Assembly (NCBI RefSeq): GCF_002776525.5
Contig: NC_045447.1
Location: 17,427,068-17,491,067 of the forward strand
Direction of reading: 5' to 3'
Length of the DNA: 64,000 bases
Origin: Piliocolobus tephrosceles
Lineage: Eukaryota; Chordata; Mammalia; Primates; Cercopithecidae
Each line of letters starts with the position of its first letter. The first letter of the stretch is position 1. Below, in pieces: positions 47,156-58,849 of the stretch. The notes under the pieces were generated by a model, which was not told the origin of the DNA, made no database searches, and worked only from the letters and a program-made list of their open reading frames with translations. The position numbers and the translations under genes are program-made.

Positions 47156-48015
47156 TTTCTCCTGCTCCATCTGCACTGTGGAAGTGTAACAATTAGACAT
47201 ACTTGGCAAAACGGTTAATTGATTTTGTAACAGAAGCATGAGCCATAACAATGGGAGATCTAGTATGACTGAACAGTTTAACATTCAATTCCCTTCTCTA
47301 AGAGAAGCTGTGAAATCCTACATATTATTTAAAGTTAACCAAATCAACATAAAGGAAGTTAGGAGGCAACATGTACATATGCACATATCTTTGTATTTTG
47401 CTTGTGTTCCAGTCTAGGTCATTTGTTTCCATTTTCAAGCAATTTATTTGAAAAGCCATTGCACTAGCCTGTTGTATACTGCAATGAGCTTCTTTTATAA
47501 AATGAAACTTAGATTTTTCTTGACCATTTCACTGTGCCTCCTACTTCATTTCTTGCCAAACAATCTGACATCCAACAAAACAAAACAAAACAAAAACTCT
47601 GAATTAGTAGGCTTTAAAAAGGAAAAAGTAGGGCTTTGAAAAAGGAAAAGTAGATCACACATCAATTAAGACTCCTGCTTCTCTATTAGTCAGGTTGTCT
47701 TGGATTCAGTCTGGAGTAGGGAGAGTTTAAGGGTTTTTAAGTCCTGAACCAAATAAATGATCTAGCCCGAAAGTTTAGAGCAAAGGACTTATGTTTACTT
47801 TTAAGTGAATTTCTTGATTTTTTAAAAAAAACTTCATTAAAGTTTAAATCTCCAAAGGACAAATTCATGATCTTGTTCATCGTTATTACTAAACTTTTAA
47901 AAAATTTTCCCAATTTACAATTAAATAAATTATTTTCTCAGTATATTCTGGTCTGGTCATGGATTGTGCATTTCCTCCCAAAGATATTCAAAATTGTCAA
48001 TTAGAGAATTTCAGG

Positions 48016-48203
48016 TTTTCAGACTCAGAAAAGTCCTCACACAATTCTGAAAATGTGTCCACTATTACAAAAATAGAACAGACTTGGGATTCTCAAATTT
48101 TTGTTTGTTTTTGAGACAGGGTCTCACTCTGCCACCCACGCTGGAGTGCAGTGGTGTAATCATGGTTCACTGCAGCCCCAACCTCCTGGGCTCAAGTGAT
48201 CCT
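48016..48203 (+). repeat. local duplication, unit Y copy 1
   Basis: From 'tttcagactcagaaaagtcc' through 'aatgtgtccactattacaaa' into the first half of the reverse Alu at 48102. It recurs at 48763-48945. Confidence 0.9.
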
Positions 48204-48396
48204 CTCACCTCAGCCTCCTGAGTAGCTGGGACTACAGGCACTGCCACTCCCCACTAATTAAGAAAAAAACTTTTTTATAGAAATGGGGTCTCACTGTGTT
48301 GCCTAGGCTGGTCTCAAACTCCTGGGCTCAAGTGATCCTCCTGCCTTGGCCTCCCAAAATGCTGGGATTACAGGCATAAGCCACTATGCCCGGCCA
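48102..48396 (-). repeat. Alu (AluJ-like)
   Basis: Full reverse old Alu. Confidence 0.93.
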
Positions 48397-48762
48397 AGGG
48401 ATTCTCCAACTTTTAAGCAACAAATACTTATATAGAGCTTTCCACAGCAATGCACTGAAATAATGAACTGCCAGTGAAAGAATCATTAGGGAAACGCTTG
48501 CCCCTGAAGCCCAGGGTGGAGCATCAGGGCAGAGGAAGAAAACAATGCCATCACCATATCTGGGGATTATTAGTCCTGACCTCTGGGGAATATATCTGGT
48601 CAAGTGGGAAAGTCTGGATTTCCAACAGGTGTACTTGTACTAAAAAATTTAAAGATGACCAGGCTAATTTAGTGAGATGCCCTGAATATACAACAGGGCA
48701 TGATTACCTCATAGTGGAGAATTAATCTCATTTCATAAAAGAGGAAGATGAGGTCCAGAAGG

Positions 48763-49118
48763 GTTTCAGACTCAGAAAGGTCCTCAGGTCCTTCTGAAAA
48801 TGTGTCCACTATTACAAAAATAGAACAGACTTGGGATTCCCAAATTTTTGTTCATTTTTGAGACAGGGTCTCACTCTGTCACCCATGCCGGAGTGTGGTG
48901 GTATAATCATGGCTCACTGCAGCCTCGACCTCCTGGGCTCAAGTAGTAAATTGTAGGTGACTGACGTGGGCTTCATCAGAGGACAGTCGGTCATCAGTTG
49001 GTCCCACCACTTAGCTAGTCTAAACCTCAGGGTTCCTCAGCCCATCATACCCCAACTTGGTGGGCTGACATCAAGGAGTAGACTGGAGAAATAGCCCTCC
49101 TATCAAGTGACCTTTTGT
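48763..49118 (+). repeat. chimeric cassette: copy 2 of unit Y joined to copy 2 of unit X
   Basis: 48763-48945 repeats 48016-48203, including a truncated piece of the Alu at 48102. After about 22 bases of other sequence, 48968-49118 repeats 47008-47155. Both are in the same orientation as their sources but in swapped order. MIR-like sequence on either side (48722-48762 and 49119-49150) looks interrupted by the cassette. Confidence 0.85.
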
Positions 49119-49321
49119 AAGTGGTAAGTGACTGAACTGAGGCTCAAAGCAGGGAAACTCACAAGGACAGATGTGCTGACAGTGCATTCAGAGGGCCATG
49201 TTTCATATCATGGAAAGTGCAACTATATATCTTCCCAGGCCTCTACCATCTCCCACTTTTTATGCATTAAACCTACCCCAAATGCATTAAGTAAGTTTAA
49301 AAGCATCATGTTAAAAAAAAT

Positions 49322-49609
49322 TGGTTAGGCATGGTGGCTTAACCCCCGTAATCCCAACACATTGGGAGGCCAAGGCAGGTGGATTGTTTAACTCCAGGAG
49401 TTCGAAATCAGCCTTGGCAACAGGGTGAAACCCCATCTCTATAAAAAATACAAAAATTAGCCAGGTGTGGTGGTGTGTGCCTGTAGTCCTAGCTATTCAG
49501 GAGGTTGAGGTGGGAAGATCACTTGAACCCAGCAGGTGGAGGTTATGTGAGCCGAAATCGTGCCACCACACTCCAGCCAGGCAACAGAGACCCTGTCTCA
49601 AAAAATAAA
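49322..49609 (+). repeat. Alu
   Basis: Full forward Alu, diverged. Confidence 0.93.
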
Positions 49610-49616
49610 ATATTTT

Positions 49617-49901
49617 GGCCAGGCGCGGTGGCTCAAGCCTGTAATCCCAGCACTTTGGGAGGCCGAGACGGGCGGATCACGAGGTCAGGAGATCGAGACC
49701 ATCCTGGCTAACACGGTGAAACCCCGTCTCTACTAAAAAATACAAAAAACTAGCCGGGCGAGGTGGCGGGCGCTTGTAGTCCCAGCTACTTGGGAGGCGG
49801 AGGCAGGAGAATGGCGTAAACCCGGGAGGCGGAGCTTGCAGTGAGCTGAGATCCGGCCACTGCACTCCAGCCTGAGCGATAGAGCGAGACTCCATCTCAA
49901 A

Positions 49902-49932
<31 letters not shown>

Positions 49933-49934
49933 AA
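49617..49934 (+). repeat. AluY (monkey-type) with (AAAT)n tail
   Basis: Forward, few differences, carrying 'gggcgaggtggcgggcgctt' and 'gagatccggccactg'. The tail is (AAAT)n at 49899-49934. Flanks AATAAAATATT on both sides. Confidence 0.96.
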
Positions 49935-50498
49935 TATTGTTTTCATTCTTACCTTTACATTGTGGATGGAGGGCTGATGTAAGCACCACGGCCATGCACT
50001 GAGCGGTTATATCAGGGCAAGGCTTCAGGAGGTGTGATCAGGCAGAGGAGTAGGTGGAAGGAACAAACCATACTTCCTCCTTCCACTCCACCTCAAATCT
50101 GTGAACCACATTCAGTCAAAAGGGGAAAAATGTGTTCAAGGCCTAAAGGATTTCTCTTTGTCCCTCTTTGCTCTCTCTTAGCCAAAGCCACCACTGTTAG
50201 GAGCCTCAACTATGGCAGTACTTATAAGCACTTATTTAATGTACTGTTTGTTAAATGTGCCTAATGTAAACAAATAACACTGGCATGATTGCATATTAAC
50301 AAGCATGAAAAGTCATAGAAAGTGAATGTGTAACACACTACACATATCGTTTAAGGAAAGAAAAGAGTCAAGTAGGGATCCACTGGTGAATATCTGAGAT
50401 CTGAAAGAGTGGTGATCCAGGATTTAAAACCAGGACTGTCTGCCTATAGATTGTCTTACTGTTCTCTTTCCACAGCTCCATACTTCTTTCTCACTCTG

Positions 50499-50501
<3 letters not shown>

Positions 50502-50543
<42 letters not shown>
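50502..50543 (+). repeat. (CA)n microsatellite
   Basis: About 20 CA units with one imperfection (acaaacac). Confidence 0.97.
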
Positions 50544-51155
50544 TTTTAACCATCTTATTGTTGAAATTGGGGAAAACAAAGAAGTTAACATCAAAGCTCT
50601 CAATGCCTTTGTTAGTCATTAAAGAGAGGGGATTTAGGAGATCCCAAACTCTTTAAAGGCAAAATGTAAGTCTAAAATTGGAGAAGCAGGAACATGACAC
50701 CTGACCAGGTATGAGGCATAGGTAGGACCAGGGCTAAGAGAGTATGAAAGAAGGATGGCTCAGAGAATCTGACTCTGAACTGAGCTTTGAAAGGAGAGAA
50801 GGGGTCACTGTGAAGAGTGGATGGAATGAGGTTTCAGAGGGGAAAGCAGCAGGTCTGAAGCCCAGACTGCTGCAATAAGACCTTCATGGAAACCAATAGG
50901 AATGGTGCTTTGGGACCGGATGAAATCACCCAGCAGAGCCTGTGTGAAAATGGCTGGCTGACCACCCCATATTCACTCAGCATTTCTGGTGCTCTCTCTC
51001 CCTTCCCAGCAATCCCTGATCTCCCTCCCTCAGCCAGTACTCTTGGCTAAATCAATCAATCAGGACTTTCCATTTCTCTGGTGACAACTATTGATTCAAG
51101 GGTGGGCAGGTGACCTAAAGTAGTCTAAACAAAGTGAATTTCAAGTCTTCTACTA

Positions 51156-51196
51156 GAAATTAGGACACATTTCTAGTAGAAATGTGTCCTAATTTC
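51156..51196. repeat. 41-bp near-perfect palindrome
   Basis: Arms GAAATTAGGACACATTTCT (51156-51174) and its exact reverse complement (51178-51196), separated by three bases (agt). It could form a stable hairpin. Confidence 0.95.
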
Positions 51197-51987
51197 ACAT
51201 GGGGGCTGCTGGACAAGGGAAGTCCACCTTAGGATGAAATTGACAATAGGAAAGGAAGCGCAGAGACACTGAAGGAAACCCAGGCCCTGGTGACAACTTT
51301 GAGCCATTGGATCCAGCCTTACCTAAGGTCTGCACTGCCTGTGGGCTTTTCAAATGCGTGGGCCATTAAAGTCCCATGACTGTTTAAGCCAGCTGCAATT
51401 GGACTCTCTCTTACTTATAACTGACAATATCTCCATTGAACCCCTCTAGGATTATTAGCTCCTTAAAGGCAGGGCCATAGTCTGCCATTGCATCAGCTCT
51501 AGCACCTACTGCATCACCTATTTCGGAAGTACTCCTTAACAAATATTTATTGAACAGATGAATGAATGCACCAACATTCATTCCGATCATGCCTTGAAAT
51601 GTTTTGCTTTAGTTGGAAGGTTTTACATTTTTGGTTACAGGCTGTGTGTTCTATTCAAAAGCAAGTGTTTGGATATCTGGCACCTGGAACTTTTCCTCCT
51701 GTAGTATACAGTATGGGAACTCAGGAGTTGCAGCCTGGGCTGTAGGCTTAAGCTCCAACTTAGTGCCATAAGCTGGTGGGTTCAGTGCTACTTCAAGGTT
51801 AGCAATGTGTAGAATAAATTTGCTTCATCAGCATAGAGCAGTGGTTCTCAGCCTGGGAGTCGCTCTCCTCTCCAACCCACGGGACATTTGGCAATTGCAA
51901 TATCTGGAGGTATTTTTGGTTGTCACAGTTGGTGGAGGGGTGGGTGCTATCTGCATACTGGGTAGAGGCCAGAAATGTTGCTAAACA

Positions 51988-52216
51988 TCCTGGGCAACAT
52001 GGCAAAACCCTGTCTCTACACAAAATACAAAAAAAGAAAAAAAAATTAGCCAGATATGGTGGCGTGTGCCTGTAGTCCCAGGTACTCAGGAGGCTGAGGT
52101 GAGAGGATCACCTGACCCCAGGGGTTCAAGGCTGCAGTGAGCTATGATTGTACCACTGCTCTCCCACCTTGACAACAAAGTGAGACCCTGTCTTAAAAAC
52201 AGAACAAAACAAAACC
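51988..52216 (+). repeat. Alu, 5'-truncated
   Basis: Forward Alu starting at 'cctgggcaacatggc', inside MER5A. Confidence 0.9.
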
Positions 52217-52524
52217 AGCCGAGCACGGTGGCTCCTGCCTGTAATCACAGCATTTTGGGAGGCCGAGGCGGATGGATCACTTGAGGTCAGGAGTTCAAGA
52301 CCAATCTGGCCATCGTGGTGAAACCCTGTCTCTACTAAAAATACAAAAATTAGCCTGGTGTGGTGGTAGGCACCTATAATCCAAGCTACACGGGAGGCTG
52401 AGGCAGGAGAATCGCTTGAACCCAGGAGGCGGAAGTTGCAGTGAGCTGAGATTGTGCCACCGTACTCACTCCAGCCTGGGCGACAGAGCGAGACTCTGTC
52501 TCCAAAATCAAAACAAAACAAAAA
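52217..52524 (+). repeat. Alu
   Basis: Full forward Alu inside MER5A. Confidence 0.94.
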
Positions 52525-52591
52525 ACTATCCTACAACAAAGAATTATCTAGCTCAACATGTCATTAGTACCAAGGTTGAGAAACCCAGGTA

Positions 52592-53477
52592 TAAAGTTTT
52601 CTTGGGCTTCATTAATAAACAAACATTGGGAACTAATATGCATTATACTCGCCCGTCTACACCTGGGAATAGTCCCCTGATCTGCATCAAGAGCCTCTAA
52701 CTCACCTCCTAGTTGTCCGCTAACATTCACAGCTTTAGAGAACACAGAAGTAGTTCTCTATACTGGTCACGAGAGGGCAGGAATTTCCAAAGATAAGCCT
52801 GTTAACCTAAGTGACTGCAGTGATTAAAAATATTCTTATCCGGAGCTGCTGAAGACTCTGCACATTTGTAGAAATAGATATTGATTTTGTATACAAATGA
52901 AAATGGCAATTAATATTTAAAGGATGTGGCTATAAAAAAAAGCCTTATTAGTTAAAATAATTGAATTTAACAATTAGTTAAAATAAGCCTTAGCTGTCTA
53001 AACTACAAAAGGAATTTACTGGGAGACTACTGGAGAGTTCTGTGAATACAAGGGAGAATTGATAGGGAAGCAGTGGCGTGCTGAAGCCAGCTCATACTGG
53101 CTTGTGAGAGTCTATCGTAGGCAATACTTCCCAACTCCCTGTTCAGTGACATCACTGTGACAGCTTGAAATAGGCCATGGTGGGAGTATTTACACCACAG
53201 GAGTCATCAAGCACTAGAAACCAGGGCTCCTTTTCGTTTCCTTAATTTCTTTCTTTCTTTCTTTTTTTTAAAGTGTCAGTTGTTAAAAATTTACCAGTAT
53301 TATCACTGCAACCAGGCCATGAGTAAGAACCAGAAAAGCTTAGGGGGTCTCTGCAACTGAAAATTGTGGACTCTCCCTAGAGGTCTGCCATTCATAGGAC
53401 TCAATTCCAACTATCTCCAGTCTCAGGGTTTCTTCCTTCAAAATTCTAAATTTCTAGGAAAGAAAACTTGAAAGTCA
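52592..53477. other. intergenic unique sequence
   Basis: AT-rich sequence with a short CTTT run near 53250. Nothing else is recognised. Confidence 0.4.
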
Positions 53478-53626
53478 CCATGCCTGGCTAAGATTTTTGT
53501 ATCTTTAGAAGAGACGGGGTTTCACCATGCTGCCCAGGCTGGTTTTGAACTCCTGACCTCAAGTGATTCACCCATCTCAGCCTCCCAAAGTGCTGGGATT
53601 ACAGGCGTGAGGCATTGTGCCTGGCC
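53478..53626 (-). repeat. Alu, partial
   Basis: The reverse left-arm half only, from 'caccatgcctggctaag' to 'gtgcctggcc'. Confidence 0.9.
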
Positions 53627-53784
53627 TGTATCCTTGCTAATACCATTCCTCTGTCCTCACTTGGCCCTCTGGAACAGGAACAGCCACCATCATGAACCCT
53701 GGTTTATCATTCCCTTGCTTTCTGTTTTAAAATATAAATTTATATCCTCTATATTCTGGGGGGAAATTCCATTTTTAATCTTTA

Positions 53785-54775
53785 GTTGTTTATAACTTTA
53801 TAAAGAGGATATTTCACTGCATGTAATTTTCAAGGACCTATTTTTCTCCTTAATGTTAGATTGTGAAGATTCACCCAGAAAGAATACATCATTGTAATTC
53901 ATTTTGATGGCTGCATAATAATTGACTGTGGAAATACACCACAGTTTACTTATCCACGGCCTTGTTAATGAGCACTTCAATTATTTCTAAGTTTTTGCTA
54001 TTATAAACAGTGCTGCTATAAATATTCTTATCAATGGCTCTTTGGTTAGATGAGGAGCCCCTGAGTGGTAAAATATGTTAATATTTAACCTATGAGATAG
54101 TGCCAACGTTATTTTTCAAAGAAGACACATCAGTTTAAATTTTCACCAGCAAAAGAGAACTAATCCTGTTGATGTGCATGCTCTCAGACACTCTGTATTG
54201 CCAATAGAATGGGCAGAAAAATTTATCTCTTTGTAGCCATTTGAATTTCTTTAATTACTAAAGCAGCGGAACATTTCTTCATGTGTTTGTTGGTCACATG
54301 TGCTTCCTCTTTAGTGAAATGTGTTCATATATTTTGCCCATTTCTGTTGAATTATTTGTGCTGTGTTGATTTATAGAATATATTATTGAGGCCGGGCACG
54401 GTGGCTCACACCTGTAATCCCAGCACTTTGGGAGGCCGAGGTAGGTGGATCTCTTGAAATCAGGAGTTTGAGACCAGCCTGCCCAAAACAGTGAAACCTG
54501 TCTCTACTAAAAATATAAAAATTAGCTGGGCATGGTGGCACTTGCCTGTAATCCCAGCTGCTCAGGAGGCTGAGGCAGAAAAATTGCTTGAACCTGGGAG
54601 GCAGAGGTTACAGTGAGCCGAGATCACACCACTGCTCTCCAGCCTGGGTGACAGAGTGAGTCAGACTTTGTCAAAAAAAAAAAAAAAAAAAGAATATATT
54701 ATTGATACTAATCCTTTGCCAGCTGTATGTACCATAAATGTCTTCTCTCAATTATAAATAAAATAGCTGTCCAAT
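53785..54775 (-). mobile_element. old L1 3' end (L1M), split by an Alu
   Basis: The complement reads as the L1 3' region, with the 'tactaatcctttgcc' and 'ttttgcccatttctgttga' blocks typical of reverse-oriented L1. The Alu at 54390-54690 interrupts it with the duplication AGAATATATTATTGA. Confidence 0.85.
54390..54690 (+). repeat. Alu with target duplication
   Basis: Full forward Alu between AGAATATATTATTGA copies (54375-54389, 54691-54705). Confidence 0.96.
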
Positions 54776-54784
54776 ATTTATCTC

Positions 54785-55200
54785 TGACCTCATCTTCAAC
54801 TATTGTCTTCCTCCCTCACTCCACTCCAATCACACTGGCCTCCTTGATGTTCCTCAGATATGTGAAGCACGCTTCACCTCAGGGCCTTTGTACCTTCTGT
54901 TCTTTCTGCACGAACCATTCATCCTCCAAATAGCAAAATGGTTCATTCTTTCACTTCCTTCTAGACTCCTCTCAAACGTTACTTTATCAGTGAAGCCTCC
55001 TCCACCCAACCTGTATAAAATGACACAAACTCCCATTCTCTTTCTCTCTTACCCAGTTTTATCTTTCTCCACCGTACTCATCAACATCTGACATACTATA
55101 TATTTGTTTATTCATTTATTATCTGTCTCTCCTCAGTAGAACGTGCCTAGAAAAGTGCCTAGACATAGTAGAGGCTCAATAGTTATAGAATAAATAAATG
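54785..55200 (+). repeat. L2
   Basis: Good L2 3' match: 'tcacctcagggcctttgtac', 'cttctagactcctctcaaac', 'agtgaagcctcctccac', then 'gtgcctagacatagtagagg'. Confidence 0.8.
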
Positions 55201-55360
55201 TATGTAATCTCTTGTCTAATTGCAATGACAAGCCCTCTCAGAACAATGAAATAGTGGTAGTAGCAGATATTCTTCAATTGGAAAGCTTGTGTTTTACCAT
55301 TAAGAAATCATATTAGCTTTTAATTTAAGATACATAGAGAAGAAATGAAATGACTTCTTT

Positions 55361-55537
55361 TTTTTATTTTTTTATTATTATACTTTAAGTTCTAGGGTAC
55401 ATGCGCATAACGTGCAGGTTTGTTACATATGTATACTTGTGCCATGTTGGTGTGCTGCACCCATCAACTCGTCAGCACCCATCAATTCGTCATTTATATC
55501 AGGTATAACTCCCAATGCAATCCCTCCCCCCTCCCCC
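55361..55537 (-). mobile_element. L1 3' end, young, short
   Basis: The minus strand carries the last about 180 bases of a primate L1 3' UTR with poly(A) at the left. It is flanked by the 14-bp duplication GAAATGACTTCTTT (55347-55360 and 55538-55551). Confidence 0.9.
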
Positions 55538-56119
55538 GAAATGACTTCTTTAATATGTGAGATATTAGGGAAGATGCTCATTGTCGGTTCTTATTAAAAG
55601 AAAAAACTACAGGCTTAAAGTAAATATGAAAGGATAAATGTCTCAGAACAGCTAAGGGAAGTGTGAAAAACAAGAAAGTTAAAGAGGATTTTGCCTTAAC
55701 AAATATCAGAACATATTATAACACTACTGTAATCAAACCAACAAGAAATAGATTAGAGGTATAGTGAATACTAAATTAGAGCACAGTATATATGAAAGTT
55801 AACATATAACAATAGTATTTTTTAAATCGGTGAGAAAAGAATGGGTTAGTTAATAAATTACACTACTCGCACTACTGGCAATCCAAGTGGAAAAAAGTGG
55901 GCCTCCACCTTATGCCATATATAAGAATAAACTCCTGATGGATTTATTTAATGTTAATATTTATTGAATTTTATTTACTTAATAAATTTACTTAATTTAA
56001 GACTTAAATGTAGAAAATAAAACAATAAAAATTATGTTAAAAAATCTACAACATGCAAAATCTAGGTAAGGAGGAGATCTTAGAGTTTTTTGTTTATGTT
56101 GTTTTGTTTTGTTTTTGTT

Positions 56120-56411
56120 TGTTTTTTGAGATAGAGTCTTGCTCTGTTGCCCAGGCTCGAGTGCAGTGGCTCAATCTTGGCTCACTGCAACCTCCATCTC
56201 CCAGGTTCAAGCAATTCTCCTGCCTCAGCCTCACGAGTAGCTGGGATTACAGGCATGCACCACCACGCCTAGCTAATTTTTGTATTTTTTTAGTAAAGAT
56301 GGGGTTTCACCATGTTGGCCAGGCTGGTTTCAAACTCCTGACCTCAGGTGATCCACCCACGTCAGCCTCCCAAACTGCTGGGATTACAGGTGTGAGCCAC
56401 TGCACCTGGCC
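56120..56411 (-). repeat. Alu
   Basis: Full reverse Alu with a (GTTTT)n head. Confidence 0.95.
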
Positions 56412-56423
56412 TAATTTTTTAGG

Positions 56424-56566
56424 TTTTTTTTTTTTTTTTTTTTTTTTGTAGAGTCAGGATCCCCCTATGTTACTGAGGCTGGTCTTGAACTGCTGGCCTC
56501 AAGCAGTCCTCCCACCTCAGCCTCCCAAAGTGCTGGGATTACAGGTGTGAGCTACCAGGCCCAGCC
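56424..56566 (-). repeat. Alu monomer
   Basis: A single reverse arm with a long T head, directly next to the previous Alu. Confidence 0.88.
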
Positions 56567-56615
56567 AAGATCTTAATGCCAGAAACCTAATAGCTGTTTA
56601 AAAAGCTATATTTGA

Positions 56616-57041
56616 GGCTGGGCGCGGTGGCTCAAGCCTGTAATCCCAGCACTTTGGGAGGCCGAGACGGGTGGATCACGAGGTCAGGAGATCGAGACCA
56701 TCCTGGCTAACACGGTGAAACCCGTCTCTACTAAAAAATACAAAAAACTAGCCGGGCGAGGTGGCGGGCGCCTGTAGTCCCAGCTACTTGGGAGACTGAG
56801 GCAGGAGAATGGCGTAAACCCGAGAGGCGGAGCTTGCAGTGAGCTGAGATCCAGCCATTGCACTCCAGCCTGGGCGACAGAGCGAGACTCCGTCTCCAAA
56901 AAAAAAAAAAAAAAAAAAAAGCNNNNNNNNNNNNNNNNNNNNNNNNNNNNNNNNNNNNNNNNNNNNNNNNNNNNNNNNNNNNNNNNNNNNNNNNNNNNNN
57001 NNNNNNNNNNNNNNNNNNNNNNAAAAAAAAAAAAAAAAAAA
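56616..57041 (+). repeat. AluY (monkey-type) with gap in its A tail
   Basis: Forward AluY carrying 'gggcgaggtggcgggcgcct' and 'gagctgagatccagcca'. The A tail contains the 100-N gap. Flanks AAAAGCTATATTTGA and AAAAGCTGTATTTGA. Confidence 0.95.
56923..57022. other. assembly gap, 100 N
   Basis: Exactly 100 N lie in the poly(A) tail of an AluY, with A runs on both sides. Confidence 0.99.
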
Positions 57042-57269
57042 AAAAGCTGTATTTGACTATACAAAAATTTCTAAATTTTTATTTGCTTAAAAAATTAATA
57101 TATAAGAAAACCACCTGGTTAGAAATCATTTGTAATACAAATGAAAGAGCAATTATCTAAATACAAGGCACTTATACATTGCTGAGAAAAATTTAACAAT
57201 GCAATAAAAAATATGAAACTCATAATAGACTAAATCAAGATGACTAAAAAGCTTATGAAAAGATGCTCA

Positions 57270-57575
57270 GGCCAGGCACGGTGGCTCACACCTGTAATCC
57301 CAGAACTTTGGGAGATCGAGGCAGGTAGATCACCTGAGGTCAAGAGTTCAAGACCAGCTTGGCCAACATGGTGAAATTCCCCCTCTCTACTAAAAATACA
57401 AAAATTAGCTGGGCATGGTGGTGCGTGCTTGTAGTCCCAGCTTCCCAGGAGTCTAAGGTGGGAGAATTGCTTGAACCCGGGAGGCAGAGGCTGCAATAAG
57501 CTGAGATTGCACCACTGCACTCCAGCCTAGGTGAAAGAGTGAGACTCCATCCAAAAAGAAAAAGAAAAAAGAAAG
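57270..57575 (+). repeat. Alu with target duplication
   Basis: Full forward Alu between AAAAGATGCTCA copies (57258-57269, 57576-57587). Confidence 0.96.
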
Positions 57576-58097
57576 AAAAGATGCTCAAATTCACTACAAA
57601 TCAGATAATTGCAAAATAATTTAATAATGAGCTGTTGTTTATACCCATCAAACTGCAAAATGCTAGATCTAAAATTTTAAAAAGTAGGAAAAGTGCTGGT
57701 GGAAATGTGAAGTGTTAGAGCATTTGAAAAATAACTGGGTACTATCTATTAAAAGTAAACAATACATATACCCTTAGGCCCAGCAATCTCACTCCTGGGA
57801 TTATCCAGTAAAATAACAGCACCAATACATAAAGACATAAGATTAAGAAAGTTTATTGCATTTATTTTCATAGTGACAAAAATTCCAGAGATAAAATGAA
57901 TGTCCATTAGTAAGGAAATGGCTAAACAAAGCGTCCACATCTTGGAATATTATGTAGCCATTAAAAATAATGAATAAGAACTATTATAGATAACCTGGGG
58001 AGATTTCACAAAGTAGCATTGAGTGAGAAAAGCAGATACAGAAAAGTGTCTGTTATTTCATTATTGTAAAATAAGCAAGATTTTAAATGACTGCATA

Positions 58098-58135
58098 TAT
58101 ACACATGTATGTATATATGTATATATTTGTAGTGT
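58098..58135 (+). repeat. TA/TG-rich microsatellite
   Basis: A short imperfect (TATG/TATA)n tract. Confidence 0.8.
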
Positions 58136-58849
58136 ACATGTTATCTATAGCATCACATAAATAATGCAAAAAAATGAAAGGTCACAAACTAGGCTACCAA
58201 TAATGGCGATCCAGGCAGGAAGACAGGAGGTGAAGAAATTATATACTGATGGAACAGATGTGGGTAACAAATCCCCTGGACATTTTCTAGTACTATTCTA
58301 TCAGTTTATGGTATAGTCCTCCTATATCACTTGTTTCTTTCTCCATTTAGACACATGCTCAGTTTCCTAGATCTAAATATAGGTCAATATAGCCTTGATT
58401 TACATGAGAAGACCCCACTCTTTCTCTCAGATACACTTTTTGAACAAATTATACACTTCCACAATTATCATGAATCACATCTCATTAAATCTTAGTGATA
58501 CCTTCTAGCATTGAAATTTCAAATTCATTTTAATACCTGTTATCTCTTTACCAAACATATGGATATCTTAGGTCATACATATTATTTCCCTCCTTTATGC
58601 TTCATTCTATATCATATCTATGATACTCCACAGTATGGTACCATGAAACTTTAGCATTTTATCTGTATGCTTTCTTTCTGGAAACTTTCATTGCAAATAT
58701 TATACTTCATAATCGGATCACCTGCGTCCTGCTGAACATTATCTGCTCAGGCCTCATGGTGTTTTCTAACCTTCTCAGATACTGAATCTGTAGGGATGTA
58801 AGAGAAACAAGTCCTTAAGACTCATTTCCGACTCCTTTAGTGGTCCTAC

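Larger units (their letters stand above)
45990..48015. other. GGTA1 3' flank, includes 3' UTR and unit X
   Basis: AT-rich sequence with the candidate poly(A) signal, a short inverted/direct repeat cluster at 46154-46206, and the first copy of duplicated unit X. No other gene is recognised. Confidence 0.4.
49935..51837. other. intergenic unique sequence
   Basis: It contains the CA microsatellite, the 41-bp palindrome and an L2/MIR-like stretch (51430-51580, 'attagctccttaaaggcagg'). No gene is seen. Confidence 0.4.
51838..52591 (+). mobile_element. MER5A (hAT DNA transposon) split by two Alus
   Basis: The left part (51838-51987) begins CAGTGGTTCTCAGCCTGGGA and includes GGACATTTGGCAATTGCAAT. 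The right part (52525-52591) contains ACAACAAAGAATTATCTAGC and ends in CCAAGGTTGAGAAACC. The ends form the MER5A terminal inverted repeats. A partial Alu and a full Alu (51988-52524) are inserted between them. Confidence 0.88.
55605..58095 (+). mobile_element. old L1 ORF2/3' region interrupted by four Alus
   Basis: Pieces at 55605-56100, 56570-56615, 57050-57269 and 57588-58095 join into one decayed L1 ORF2 end plus 3' UTR (gacttaaatg; aagatgctcaaattcac; cccagcaatctcactcctgggattatcc). Alus at 56120, 56424, 56616 and 57270 were inserted later. Confidence 0.8.
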
